A stretch of 26,509 nucleotides of DNA from an uncultured Acetatifactor sp. (GTDB lineage Bacteria; Bacillota; Clostridia; Lachnospirales; Lachnospiraceae), in contig CAJUIA010000008.1 of assembly GCA_910586485.1 (NCBI GenBank), forward strand, positions 107,933 to 134,441, given 5' to 3'. The notes beneath the pieces are model-generated. The model had not been told where the DNA came from. It did not search any database and saw only the letters and a list, made by a program, of their open reading frames with translations. The position numbers were made by a program, and so were the translations under genes. Shown one piece after another: positions 1-8,168 of the stretch. The first letter of the stretch is position 1; every line of letters starts with the position of its first letter.

Positions 1-31
1 ATAAGTCGCCGAAGAACTTGCGGCGGCTTAT
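1..31. repeat. 11-bp inverted repeat at the left edge
   Basis: Positions 1-11 and 21-31 form an inverted repeat of 11 pairs with one G-T wobble around a 9-base loop. No T-run follows, so it is not a standard terminator. It lies about 50 bases upstream of the first gene and is GC-rich like the other pre-gene hairpins in this window. The window edge hides what comes before, so it could belong to the end of an upstream gene. Confidence 0.45.
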
Positions 32-78
32 GAATGGCATGGCTTAGAATGCCGGCTAAATTTAAGAGGGGGTTATCA

Positions 79-936
79 ATGAAAAACGTAATGAAAAAAA
101 TTGGATGGTTTCTGGTGTCAATGCTGCCGGTTGCTCTGTATTTTGGAATTCAACTGGGGTGCTGTATGGCGGTCATGTTTGTGCTGGCGGTGGTGGAGAT
201 GCTGAATACACCGGTGGAGCTGCAGGCCGACTCGCTGGTAATCGGCGTAACGGAGCAATACATGGAAAATATCGTGCCTATATTGATCGTGTGCCAGCTG
301 GTTTCGCTTCTGGTGTTCGGCCTTTGGTATTACTTTGCCTGGGGAAAGAAGAAAAGACCAGAGAGCGCGGAAAAACCAAAAGCAGGCAAGCTTCTGCTGA
401 TTGTCCTTTTGGGGGTGGCTTTCCAGTTCGCCATCAGTGCTCTGCTTTCGATGGTGGAAATGCTGATACCCAGTGCGTTGGAGGAATACAATGAATTGAT
501 GGAGATGGCAGGAATTACGGAGTTTACGGTGCTTTCCCTGATTTCCACGGTGATTTTGGCTCCCTTGAGCGAGGAACTGGCCTGCCGGGGCGTAGTCTAC
601 CGCCTGGCCGGAAAGATCAGTCCCAATTTCTGGGTAGCAAATGTGGTGCAGGCGCTGGCTTTCGGAATTCTGCACGGGAATCTGGTACAGGGCGCTTATG
701 CTTTTGCGCTTGGACTGGTTTTGGGACTGGTGTACAGGCAGTTTCAAAATATTTGGATTTGTATGCTGCTCCATGCAGCTATGAACGGCTCCAGTGTTTT
801 GGTAGCGCCCTATTATAACCTGTTCCCGGAAAACCTGGCAATTCCGGTTTTGATCGTAACCATGATTCTGGGAGGGGCCGCGGCAGCCCTTTGTCTGAAG
901 GGGGTCCTGAAGAAACAGCCTGCCAGGCAGCTTTAG
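79..936 (+). CDS. CPBP family intramembrane protease homologue
   Basis: A polytopic membrane protein of 285 residues with the three motifs of the CPBP (CAAX protease/bacteriocin-processing, Abi) family. These are EELACR with the glutamate pair at residues 165-166, FGILHG with H199, and HAAMN with H232 and N236. Family members are membrane-embedded glutamic-type proteases or bacteriocin self-immunity proteins; the substrate here cannot be told. Two hydrophobic segments precede a basic loop around residues 85-105, and further segments carry the motifs. I chose ATG 79 because GAGGGGG lies six bases before it; the in-frame ATG at 34 has no ribosome-binding site and would add a non-hydrophobic tail. 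No bacteriocin gene is visible beside it. Confidence 0.85.
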   Translation: MKNVMKKIGWFLVSMLPVALYFGIQLGCCMAVMFVLAVVEMLNTPVELQADSLVIGVTEQYMENIVPILIVCQLVSLLVFGLWYYFAWGKKKRPESAEKPKAGKLLLIVLLGVAFQFAISALLSMVEMLIPSALEEYNELMEMAGITEFTVLSLISTVILAPLSEELACRGVVYRLAGKISPNFWVANVVQALAFGILHGNLVQGAYAFALGLVLGLVYRQFQNIWICMLLHAAMNGSSVLVAPYYNLFPENLAIPVLIVTMILGGAAAALCLKGVLKKQPARQL

Positions 937-999
937 CTTTTGCGGGAGTTACTTCCGTGGGAAGGAAGCTTTATTAAATCTTCATTGAATGAAAAAAAA

Positions 1000-1028
1000 T
1001 TGCCCTGCGTTTGATTATTTGGTATAAT
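1000..1028 (+). promoter_or_regulatory. Sigma-A-type promoter of the four-gene operon
   Basis: A -35 box TTGCCC (1000-1005) and a perfect -10 box TATAAT (1023-1028) are separated by 17 bases. Transcription would start near 1035, about 45 bases before the ATG at 1079. It is one of the best promoter matches in the window and is the likely start of the 1079-8088 operon. Confidence 0.75.
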
Positions 1029-1039
1029 GAAATGCAGGG
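1003..1039. promoter_or_regulatory. Inverted repeat enclosing the promoter (operator or terminator)
   Basis: CCCTGCGTTT (1003-1012) and AAATGCAGGG (1030-1039) form a 10-pair inverted repeat with one wobble, enclosing the -10 box. An A-run precedes the left arm (992-999) and TATTTTTG follows the right arm. The same bases could therefore fold into a terminator for the upstream protease gene, or serve as an operator for the downstream operon. The 17-base loop is long for a terminator. Confidence 0.45.
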
Positions 1040-1078
1040 TATTTTTGTACAGAAACAAGAAGAAGCAGGTGACTACAA

Positions 1079-4000
1079 ATGCAGGAGATAATCAATCAGC
1101 TCGCAGAAGAAAATTTTGACTATGAGAACGGTTCACTTGATTTTTCCTGCACAAAAATAGAGATTTCCCTGCATGAAGGAGAGATGTTTGAAGGCTCCTT
1201 TCGGATTTACGGAGAGCAGGGGCAGTTTACCAATGGAAGAGTATTGTCCTCCGATCTGAGGATGGAATGCCTCACGGGGGAATTTGTGGGCTGCGATGAG
1301 GAAATAAGGTTTTGCTTCCATGGAGAAAAGCTGGAAGCAGGAGATGTGGTAAAGGGGAATTTTTATGTTATCAGCAACCGGGGGGAGTATTATCTTCCCT
1401 TTGTGGTGTCTGTGGAGCATGTGCTGCTGGAATCCTCCGTGGGGACGGTGCGAAATTTGTTTCATTTTGCCAATCTTGCAAAGAGCAGCTGGCAGGAGGC
1501 ATTAAAGCTTTTTTATTCTCCTGACTTTTTCCATGTTTTTTCAGGTGGAGACGCCCAATTTTCTGAGGATTACCGTGCGCTTTCTGCCTATGAGGGTTCG
1601 GAGCAGAATATGGAGGAATTTCTGATCCGGATCAACAAGAAGCAAAAGGTGGAATTCCTGGTGCAGGAGACGGAATTAACACTGGATACGGTCCGTAATA
1701 CAGGTGTTTACTCCGTGTCGGAGCGGGAGCTTACCATTGTACGCAACGGCTGGGGGTATACCCGGCTTTTTGTGGAATGCAGCGGCGATTTTCTGTTCAC
1801 GGAAAAGGAAGTGCTCACCGATGATGATTTTCTGGGAAATCGCTGTGTGCTTCCCATATTTATAGACGGAAGCCTTTGCAGAGAAGGGAAAAATTACGGA
1901 CAGGTGTTCCTTTATAATTCCTTTGTTTCTCTGGTGATCCCGGTTACAGTCAGGATAGGAGACGGCTCGCCCCGTAATCCTCAGGAGGTGAACAGAAAGC
2001 GGTGCACCGTACAGCTGATGGAATTTTATCAGGCGTTTCGGGTAAAAAAGATCAGTACCAATACCTGGCTGAAGGAAACGGAGAAGCTGGTGGAAAAGCT
2101 GGCAGTCCTGAACGAGAATGATGTATCTGCAAGGCTGTTCCAAGCCCAGACCCTGATTACGGAGGAACGATTCAATGAGGCGGGCTGGATCCTGGACCAT
2201 GTGGCGGAGCTGCTGGAGAAAGGGGCCGGAGATGACACCCTGCGGGCTTATTATCTGTATTTGAGTACCCTGATTCACAGGGATCAGAAATACGTGGATA
2301 AGGTAACGGCGGAGGTCGAGCATATTTACAGGAAGGATAATGCAAACTGGAGAGTGGCGTGGCTGCTTTTGTATCTGTCAGAGGAATATCATAAATCGGT
2401 CACGGGAAGATGGCTTTTTCTGGAAAAGCAGTATATGGCAGGGTGCAGCAGTCCCATCCTTTACATAGAGGCTGCAGCGCTGTTAAACAGCAATCCGGCG
2501 CTGCTTCGAAGACTGGGCTCCTTTGAACTGCAGGTGGTCTGGTATGGGGCGAAGAAGGAATTGCTGAAGGCGGAAGTTGTGGGTCAGCTGCTTTATTTGG
2601 TGGACAAGGTCAGAGATTATTCACCGGTGTTGTATCGAACCTTACAAAAGCTGTATGAGAAGAAAAACGATGTCCGTATCCTGCAGCAGATCTGTACGCT
2701 TTTGATCAAGGGCGGAAAGACGGAGGTCAAATATTTTGACTGGTACAGGCTGGGAGTGGAGAATAATCTGCGGATTACCAATCTGTATGAATATTACATG
2801 ATGACGCTGGATCTGGACATGCCCTGTGAGATCCCCAAGGTGGTACTCATGTATTTTTCCTATCAGAACAGCCTGGATTATGAGAGGACGGCGTATCTTT
2901 ATAATTATATTCTGGAGAATGAGGACAAGCTTAAGGATATTTATGAAAGCTACGGCGTGCGCATGGAACGGTTCTGCATGGAACAGCTTGCCAAATGTCA
3001 TATCAACAGGCATCTGGCCGGGCTGTATAACCGCCTGCTGAAGCCGGAAATGGTTACGGAGCAGACCTGCGGACCGCTTTCCAGACTGCTGTTTGCCCAT
3101 CTGATCAGGGTCGGGGATGAGCGTCTGCGTAAGGTGTATGTGTACCAGCCCGGAAATCTGTATCCCACAGAGTATCAGATCGTCGGCGGGAAGGTTTGGG
3201 TCTCGCTGTATGGCAGTAATTATACGATTGTCTTTGAGGATGCCTGGAACAACAGGTTCTTAAAAGATGTGGATGTAACCATAGAAAAACTGATGATCCC
3301 CGGCAAATATTTAAGGTTGCTGTCTTCCTTTCAGGTCTGCAATCCAGAGCTGGATCTGTATCTGTGCGGCGGCGAGCGGGAGGGAGGGATTGACGGTACG
3401 GAAAGTGCAGTCAGGGCCCGCCGTCTGGCAGCCTCCGATCGGGTGGACAGAAACGTCAGGCGGGAATTGATTTTAAAGCTTCTTCAGTTTTATTATGAGG
3501 CGGATGAGACGGAGATACTGGATGAGTATTTGCAGCAGATAGATCCGGAGACGCTTACGGCGGAGGAAAGGGGAAATGTAATCCGCTATATTGTGCTGCG
3601 GGGCGACCTGAAGCTGGCGGAGAAGTGGCTTAAGGCCTATGGCCCTTACTTTATTGACGTTAAGCTGTTGGTCCGGCTGATTGGGCCGCTCATGGGAAAA
3701 AACAATATGGAAGCAGATGAGGTGCTGACGGCTTCGGCAGTGTATGCTTTTAGCAGGGGAAAGTATAACAGCACGGTCTTAGGCTATCTGACCATGTATT
3801 ACAGGGGAATGACAAAGGGACTCAGGGATGTGTGGAAGGCGGCACAGTCCTTCGGCATGGACTGCTACGGGATTGCAGAGAGAATATTGGTGCAGATGCT
3901 TTACACCGGCTCCTTTGTGGGAGAGAAGATGGAGATTTTCCGATATTATATCTCCCAGGGTGCAAGACTTGAGGTGGAGGAAGCGTTTCTGACCCGATGC

Positions 4001-4651
4001 GCCTATGAGTACTTTGTGAAGGAAAGGGTGACGGAAAAAGATGTTTTTGACGAGATCGAGCGTATGTATCTGCGGGGCGAGCCGGTGAGAAAGGTATGCC
4101 GGCTGGCATTTCTGAAATATTATGCGGAGAATCAGGCGGAACTGACGGAGAGTGCCGCGCGGCTGGCGGATAAATTTCTGGATGAGCTGATGGAGCAGCA
4201 TATCCATTTGGAATTTTTCAGGGAATACCGGCGCAATGGGAATGTGGCGCAGGAAATGGCTGACAAGACCATTATCGAGTATCGCACGGGCTCAAAGGTT
4301 AAGGTTTGTATCCATTATGTGCTTCTCCATGAGAACGGGGAATCGGATGAATACAGCTCCGAGTATATGCAGGAGGTGTATGCAGGGGTCTTTTTTAAGG
4401 AGTTTATCCTGTTTTTCGGGGAGAGCCTTCAGTATTATATCACGGAAGAAAGAGGCGGCGAAGAGCAGCTGACGGAGAGCGGCACCCTGCAGAAGAGCGA
4501 CATACGGGGAAGCGAGGCAGAGAGCCGTTATCATCTGATTAATGATATTGTGATCAGTAAGACCCTTGAGGATTTTGATACCATGGATCATCTTCTGGAG
4601 GAATATTACCGGAAAGAGTTTTTAAACGTCAGGCTGTTTGAGGTGAAGTAG
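1079..4651 (+). CDS. Giant repeat protein, probably DUF5717 family
   Basis: A 1190-residue, apparently cytosolic protein with no signal peptide or clear membrane span. Residues 1-300 look beta-rich (alternating hydrophobic strands, many Gly/Asn turns). From about 310 to 1100 the sequence is helical with repeated Leu/Tyr/Ala-rich pairs resembling TPR or HEAT-like solenoids, for example around residues 330-400 and 800-870. I associate this architecture with proteins annotated DUF5717 in Lachnospiraceae; that family has no assigned function that I know. It starts a tight operon with an Hsp70-like gene 23 bases downstream, which suggests a scaffold or client-binding partner. The start at 1079 has AGGTG eight bases upstream. 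Family call moderate, function unknown. Confidence 0.75.
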   Translation: MQEIINQLAEENFDYENGSLDFSCTKIEISLHEGEMFEGSFRIYGEQGQFTNGRVLSSDLRMECLTGEFVGCDEEIRFCFHGEKLEAGDVVKGNFYVISNRGEYYLPFVVSVEHVLLESSVGTVRNLFHFANLAKSSWQEALKLFYSPDFFHVFSGGDAQFSEDYRALSAYEGSEQNMEEFLIRINKKQKVEFLVQETELTLDTVRNTGVYSVSERELTIVRNGWGYTRLFVECSGDFLFTEKEVLTDDDFLGNRCVLPIFIDGSLCREGKNYGQVFLYNSFVSLVIPVTVRIGDGSPRNPQEVNRKRCTVQLMEFYQAFRVKKISTNTWLKETEKLVEKLAVLNENDVSARLFQAQTLITEERFNEAGWILDHVAELLEKGAGDDTLRAYYLYLSTLIHRDQKYVDKVTAEVEHIYRKDNANWRVAWLLLYLSEEYHKSVTGRWLFLEKQYMAGCSSPILYIEAAALLNSNPALLRRLGSFELQVVWYGAKKELLKAEVVGQLLYLVDKVRDYSPVLYRTLQKLYEKKNDVRILQQICTLLIKGGKTEVKYFDWYRLGVENNLRITNLYEYYMMTLDLDMPCEIPKVVLMYFSYQNSLDYERTAYLYNYILENEDKLKDIYESYGVRMERFCMEQLAKCHINRHLAGLYNRLLKPEMVTEQTCGPLSRLLFAHLIRVGDERLRKVYVYQPGNLYPTEYQIVGGKVWVSLYGSNYTIVFEDAWNNRFLKDVDVTIEKLMIPGKYLRLLSSFQVCNPELDLYLCGGEREGGIDGTESAVRARRLAASDRVDRNVRRELILKLLQFYYEADETEILDEYLQQIDPETLTAEERGNVIRYIVLRGDLKLAEKWLKAYGPYFIDVKLLVRLIGPLMGKNNMEADEVLTASAVYAFSRGKYNSTVLGYLTMYYRGMTKGLRDVWKAAQSFGMDCYGIAERILVQMLYTGSFVGEKMEIFRYYISQGARLEVEEAFLTRCAYEYFVKERVTEKDVFDEIERMYLRGEPVRKVCRLAFLKYYAENQAELTESAARLADKFLDELMEQHIHLEFFREYRRNGNVAQEMADKTIIEYRTGSKVKVCIHYVLLHENGESDEYSSEYMQEVYAGVFFKEFILFFGESLQYYITEERGGEEQLTESGTLQKSDIRGSEAESRYHLINDIVISKTLEDFDTMDHLLEEYYRKEFLNVRLFEVK

Positions 4652-4674
4652 AGGACGGAGCAAGGAGCATCGGC

Positions 4675-5952
4675 ATGGGATTATTAAACAGTGGAAAGCT
4701 CATCGTTGGATATGATCTGGGGAATGAATTTTCACAGATCAGCTACAGTCTCTCTGATTCCGGAGATGTGGAGACGCTTTCTCAGGTTGCGGGAACGGAG
4801 CATTATAATATACCTACGGTACTTTGCAAGCGGAAGGGGATAAATCAGTGGTTTTACGGGAAGGAGGCCCTGCGCTATGAGGCGGAGCAGCAGGGAATCC
4901 TGGTTGAGGATCTTCTAAACCTGGCTTTGGCAGGGGAGCCGGTATTGATTGACGGTGAAAGCCTGGATCCGACGGCACTGCTGACATTGTTTTTCAAGCG
5001 CAGCCTGGGCCTGCTGTCCCAGGTGGGTTCTTCCGAAAAAATAACAGCGCTGATGATTACCTGTGAGGTTTTGGATCATCGAATGCTTGAGGTGCTGGGG
5101 CAGGTAGTGGCGGGGCTTCATTTAAAGACGGACAGGATTGCCTTCCAGAGCCATATGGAAAGCTATTACCATTACATGCTTTATCAGCCGGAGGAATTGC
5201 TGGTATATCAGTCCGCGCTTCTGACCAGAGAAAAAGAACAGATCAGGGTATTCCGGATGGAATGCAACCGGCGGACCACTCCCGTGGTGGTGTTTATTGA
5301 GGAAAGCAGCTTTCCCTTTCCAACCTCCGGCGGGCCGGATGAGGTTTTGGAGGACGGGAAAAAGCAGGAGCTGGATCTGGCGCTGCTGGATGTGGCCGCT
5401 AAAGCTCTGGAGGGGAGACTGATCGGAAGCGTTTTCCTGATCGGAGACGGGTTTGAGCAGGAGTGGATGAAGGAATCTCTCCGTTACCTTTGTAAAAAGC
5501 GCAGGGTATTTCAGGGAAACAATCTTTTCAGCAAGGGGGCTGTCTACGGAATGCAGGAGCGGCTGAACGAAGGCGAATCCCCGAAAAACTATGTGTTTTT
5601 AAGCAGTGACAAGCTGAAAGCCAATATCGGCATGGAGATTCTGCGCCAGGGGGAGCCTTCCTATTATGCGCTGCTGGATGCCGGTGTCAACTGGTATGAG
5701 GCGGAAACGGAGCTGGAGTTCTACCTGCAGGAGTGCAATGAGATCTGGCTGACCATTACGCCCCTGACCGGGGGCAGCGGAAAGCAGGCCCAGATTCTTT
5801 TGGATGAGGTTCCGGGGCCGATTACCAGGCTTTTGGGAAGGTTTTACATGGAAGCAGAGGATATTCTGGCTGTGGAGATAGAGGATGAGGGCTTCGGGGA
5901 GATCCGGCCGGCAGCCGGAAGGGTCTGGCGGGAAACCATCGAATTATTTTAG
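4675..5952 (+). CDS. Hsp70/actin-fold-like protein, probably DUF5716 family
   Basis: A 425-residue protein whose N-terminus reads GYDLGNEFSQISY, matching the phosphate-1 loop of Hsp70/actin ATPases. It is followed by an IPTVLCKR...FYGKEAL stretch like the DnaK segment TPS...vG..A. Near residues 255-295, FLIGDGF...KGAVYGM resembles the adenosine motif and connect-2 helix. The DLGGGT phosphate-2 loop expected between them is not recognisable, so ATP hydrolysis may be lost or altered. The last 100 residues (LTGGSGKQAQ, then EDEGFGEIRPAAG) look like a beta-rich domain where DnaK has its substrate-binding domain. AAGGAG sits nine bases before ATG 4675. I associate it with DUF5716, known beside DUF5717. 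It is not the housekeeping DnaK, being too short and divergent. Confidence 0.7.
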   Translation: MGLLNSGKLIVGYDLGNEFSQISYSLSDSGDVETLSQVAGTEHYNIPTVLCKRKGINQWFYGKEALRYEAEQQGILVEDLLNLALAGEPVLIDGESLDPTALLTLFFKRSLGLLSQVGSSEKITALMITCEVLDHRMLEVLGQVVAGLHLKTDRIAFQSHMESYYHYMLYQPEELLVYQSALLTREKEQIRVFRMECNRRTTPVVVFIEESSFPFPTSGGPDEVLEDGKKQELDLALLDVAAKALEGRLIGSVFLIGDGFEQEWMKESLRYLCKKRRVFQGNNLFSKGAVYGMQERLNEGESPKNYVFLSSDKLKANIGMEILRQGEPSYYALLDAGVNWYEAETELEFYLQECNEIWLTITPLTGGSGKQAQILLDEVPGPITRLLGRFYMEAEDILAVEIEDEGFGEIRPAAGRVWRETIELF

Positions 5953-5961
5953 GAGGCTGTT

Positions 5962-6816
5962 ATGGGCGCAAGTGTCTGTGTGGGAAATTATGCGTTAACT
6001 CCATATTGCGTGCCGGGAATCGAGATCAATGTCTATTGTATGGAAGAGCTGTGCTTTGTCTTAAAGGAAAATGCGTTCCTGCTGGATTTTTCCGTGATGG
6101 AGGACGGGCTGCTGGACTGGATCGAGAAGGAATGCGGCTTGAAGGAGCTGGCCAGGGCGCTCCACCCCATGGTCCATAAGCAGGGCTCCTTAAGCGTTTT
6201 TGTGGCGGCAATCTTAAACTTTGTGGGGCTTTATGACAAGGAGACGGTGGCGGAGGCTGAACAGGTTTTAAAGCAGGGAGCAGGCTTAAGCAGTGTGGAA
6301 AAGAAAAAAAGTCAGGTGGATTATCTGGTTAAAAAGAAAAAATATACCGTGGCGGTGAAGGCTTATGACAGCCTGATCGGAAAATGGGAGGAAAACGTGG
6401 AGGAAGGGGAGACTCTTCCCGCGCCGGAATGTTTGGCCCTGATCTGGCACAATAAGGGGGTTGCCATGGCGGGACTGATGATTTACGAGAAGGCGGCGGA
6501 ATGCTTTTTAAAGGCGTATGAGCTGGAAGAAAGAAGGGACTTTTACCGGGATTATCTGGCAGCAAAGAGAATGGTGCTGACGGAAAGCGAGTACGTGTCC
6601 TTTGCGGCGGAAAATCCGGAAGGGTATGAGCTGACGCTGGAGCTGGAGAAGGATATGGAGCGCCTGACGGATGAATGGGAGCGGCAGCCGGAGTATCTGC
6701 GGCTGTATCATCACAGGGAATTGCGAGCCGGGGACGAAAAGCAAAAATATTATGAAGAAAACGAGCGTTTGACGCAGACATTAAAGGACAGCTATCGCAA
6801 GAGTGTTGCCGATTAA
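5962..6816 (+). CDS. TPR-like protein of the Hsp70-like operon
   Basis: A 284-residue protein of unknown function. Its N-terminal 100 residues have no motif I recognise. Residues 108-190 read like tetratricopeptide helices: a basic helix (VDYLVKKKKYTVAVKAYDSL) and then IWHNKGVAMAGLMIYEKAAECFLKAYELE, which fits the TPR consensus well. The C-terminus is charged and helical. TPR proteins commonly bind chaperone tails or assemble complexes, so a co-chaperone-like role for the upstream Hsp70-like protein is an inference from context. The AGGAGG ribosome-binding site at 5951-5956 overlaps the TAG stop of the upstream gene (5950-5952), so translation is probably coupled. Confidence 0.7.
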   Translation: MGASVCVGNYALTPYCVPGIEINVYCMEELCFVLKENAFLLDFSVMEDGLLDWIEKECGLKELARALHPMVHKQGSLSVFVAAILNFVGLYDKETVAEAEQVLKQGAGLSSVEKKKSQVDYLVKKKKYTVAVKAYDSLIGKWEENVEEGETLPAPECLALIWHNKGVAMAGLMIYEKAAECFLKAYELEERRDFYRDYLAAKRMVLTESEYVSFAAENPEGYELTLELEKDMERLTDEWERQPEYLRLYHHRELRAGDEKQKYYEENERLTQTLKDSYRKSVAD

Positions 6817-6852
6817 CGGATTTGCCGAGGCGGGCAGGGGTAAATTTGTGAC

Positions 6853-6912
6853 GCTGCGCGTCCTAAAGTTCCCGCAGATTTAGATGCCGTTTGCGCGGCG
6901 GAATGAGAGGAA
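6853..6912 (+). repeat. 60-base pre-gene hairpin element, copy 1
   Basis: This 60-base stretch matches 24386-24445 at 54 of 60 positions (90%). It ends in GAATGAGAGGAA, which supplies the Shine-Dalgarno of the gene at 6916. Inside it GCCGT-TTGC-GCGGC forms a 5-pair hairpin with one U-G pair; in the other copy that pair is C-G, so the stem is kept despite the base change. The downstream genes are unrelated, so the element is mobile or convergently maintained. Confidence 0.8.
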
Positions 6913-6915
6913 AAG

Positions 6916-8088
6916 ATGGCGTTTTGGAGCAGGTTATTTAAGAAAAGAAAAAAGAGAGAGCGGGAAGGAATCGCGGAGGACTGGGAAAACCTTGTCTATG
7001 ACAGGTCCGATGTGGATTTTCAGGATGAAGAGCAGCGCAGCCGTTATATTACCAACTGTCTGGAGCAGATGGCGGAAGCGGCAAAAGAGATTCACCTGCT
7101 GACAGAGGAATATACCCAGGTGACCTCTTATCTGACGGACATGGAAGAGATAGAGGCCCTTCCCGATCAGGAAAGGGAAGGCTTGAACAAGATTGCCAGA
7201 CAGCTTCTTGCCCAGGAACAGGAATGCGAGCGCTACCGGGGAAAAGAAAACCGCATGGGGGATAACGAATATTATCAGATGCGTAAGCAGGAAAACGAGA
7301 TCCAGGAGGGAATTGATAAGCTGAAGGAGTGCGAGCGCTATGGGAATCTGGTGCGGCAGGACTTAAAGCGTCTGGACCGGGAGCGGAGCGCCTATGAATA
7401 CCGGCGCGTGGAGCTGGAGACCATGATGAACAATTTCCGGGGGATGTCGGTGATCTTTATCACGGCTTTTACCATCTGTATGGTGCTGCTGGTTATACTG
7501 CAGTTTGCCTTTGAAATGGATACAAAGATGGGGTATCTTCTGGCAGCGGGCGCCGTGGTGGTGGCGGTGGCGGTTCTGTTTGCCAGATATACGGACAGCG
7601 AAAAGGAGCTGGGCCGGGTGGAACGGGCCGTCAACAAGCTGATCCAGCTGCAGAATAAAGTAAAAATACGATATGTAAACAATAAAAATCTTCAGGAATA
7701 CCTGCGCATCAAGTATGACACGGAGAGCGCGGCGGCGCTGGAGAAGCTCTGGGTACAGTACCAGCAGGAAAAGGAGGAACGCAAGGAGTTTGCAGAGGCG
7801 GAGGCCAAGACGGAATACTTTCAGAAGCTGCTGGTGGATAAGATGAATAATTACCGGGTTGTCAGCCCTGAAAGATGGGTGAGCCAGCCCCAGGCGCTGC
7901 TGGATCCCCGTGAGATGGTGGAGATACGCCATGCGCTGATTCTAAGGCGTCAGGCGCTGCGAAAGCAGATGGAATATAATAACGGCGTGGCGGAGACCGC
8001 AAGAAAAGAGGTCATGGACATTGCGGGCAAGTACCCGGCCTATGCCGGGGAAATCCTTGCCATGGTGGATAAATATGATGTGGATTAG
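6916..8088 (+). CDS. Coiled-coil membrane protein of the Hsp70-like operon
   Basis: A 390-residue protein of unknown function. Residues 1-170 are highly charged and heptad-like (long Glu/Lys/Arg helices), residues 177-199 and about 204-226 are two adjacent transmembrane segments, and residues 230-375 are again a charged coiled coil. With a very basic N-terminus (KKRKKRERE) both coiled-coil arms probably face the cytoplasm, anchored by a membrane hairpin. As the last gene of the 1079-8088 block it may tether the Hsp70-like/TPR complex to the membrane; this is inference. I chose ATG 6916 because GAGAGG lies six bases upstream; an overlapping ATG at 6884 opens another, short frame that I take as a shadow. 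Confidence 0.75.
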   Translation: MAFWSRLFKKRKKREREGIAEDWENLVYDRSDVDFQDEEQRSRYITNCLEQMAEAAKEIHLLTEEYTQVTSYLTDMEEIEALPDQEREGLNKIARQLLAQEQECERYRGKENRMGDNEYYQMRKQENEIQEGIDKLKECERYGNLVRQDLKRLDRERSAYEYRRVELETMMNNFRGMSVIFITAFTICMVLLVILQFAFEMDTKMGYLLAAGAVVVAVAVLFARYTDSEKELGRVERAVNKLIQLQNKVKIRYVNNKNLQEYLRIKYDTESAAALEKLWVQYQQEKEERKEFAEAEAKTEYFQKLLVDKMNNYRVVSPERWVSQPQALLDPREMVEIRHALILRRQALRKQMEYNNGVAETARKEVMDIAGKYPAYAGEILAMVDKYDVD

Positions 8089-8106
8089 TGATTTATCTAC
8101 TTTATA

Positions 8107-8136
8107 TTGACTTTGCTGTGGAATGTGGGCTATGAT
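8107..8136 (+). promoter_or_regulatory. Promoter of purF
   Basis: TTGACT (8107-8112) and TATGAT (8131-8136) are separated by 18 bases in the 80-base gap before purF. The transcript would begin near 8143, giving a leader of about 25 bases, too short for a purine riboswitch. Control by PurR-type repression is possible, but I see no clear PurBox. Confidence 0.65.
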
Positions 8137-8168
8137 GATTTGGTTGGAAGAAAGGAAAGAGGATCCGG

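Noticed and set aside
118..774. Long minus-strand open frame of 218 codons opposite the protease gene
   Set aside because: It lies wholly opposite a well-supported family member, has low-complexity His/Gln-rich composition typical of antisense shadow frames and no ribosome-binding site.
8088..8168. Purine riboswitch before purF
   Set aside because: The leader after the likely promoter is only about 25 bases, with no room for an aptamer and no conserved purine-aptamer loops visible.
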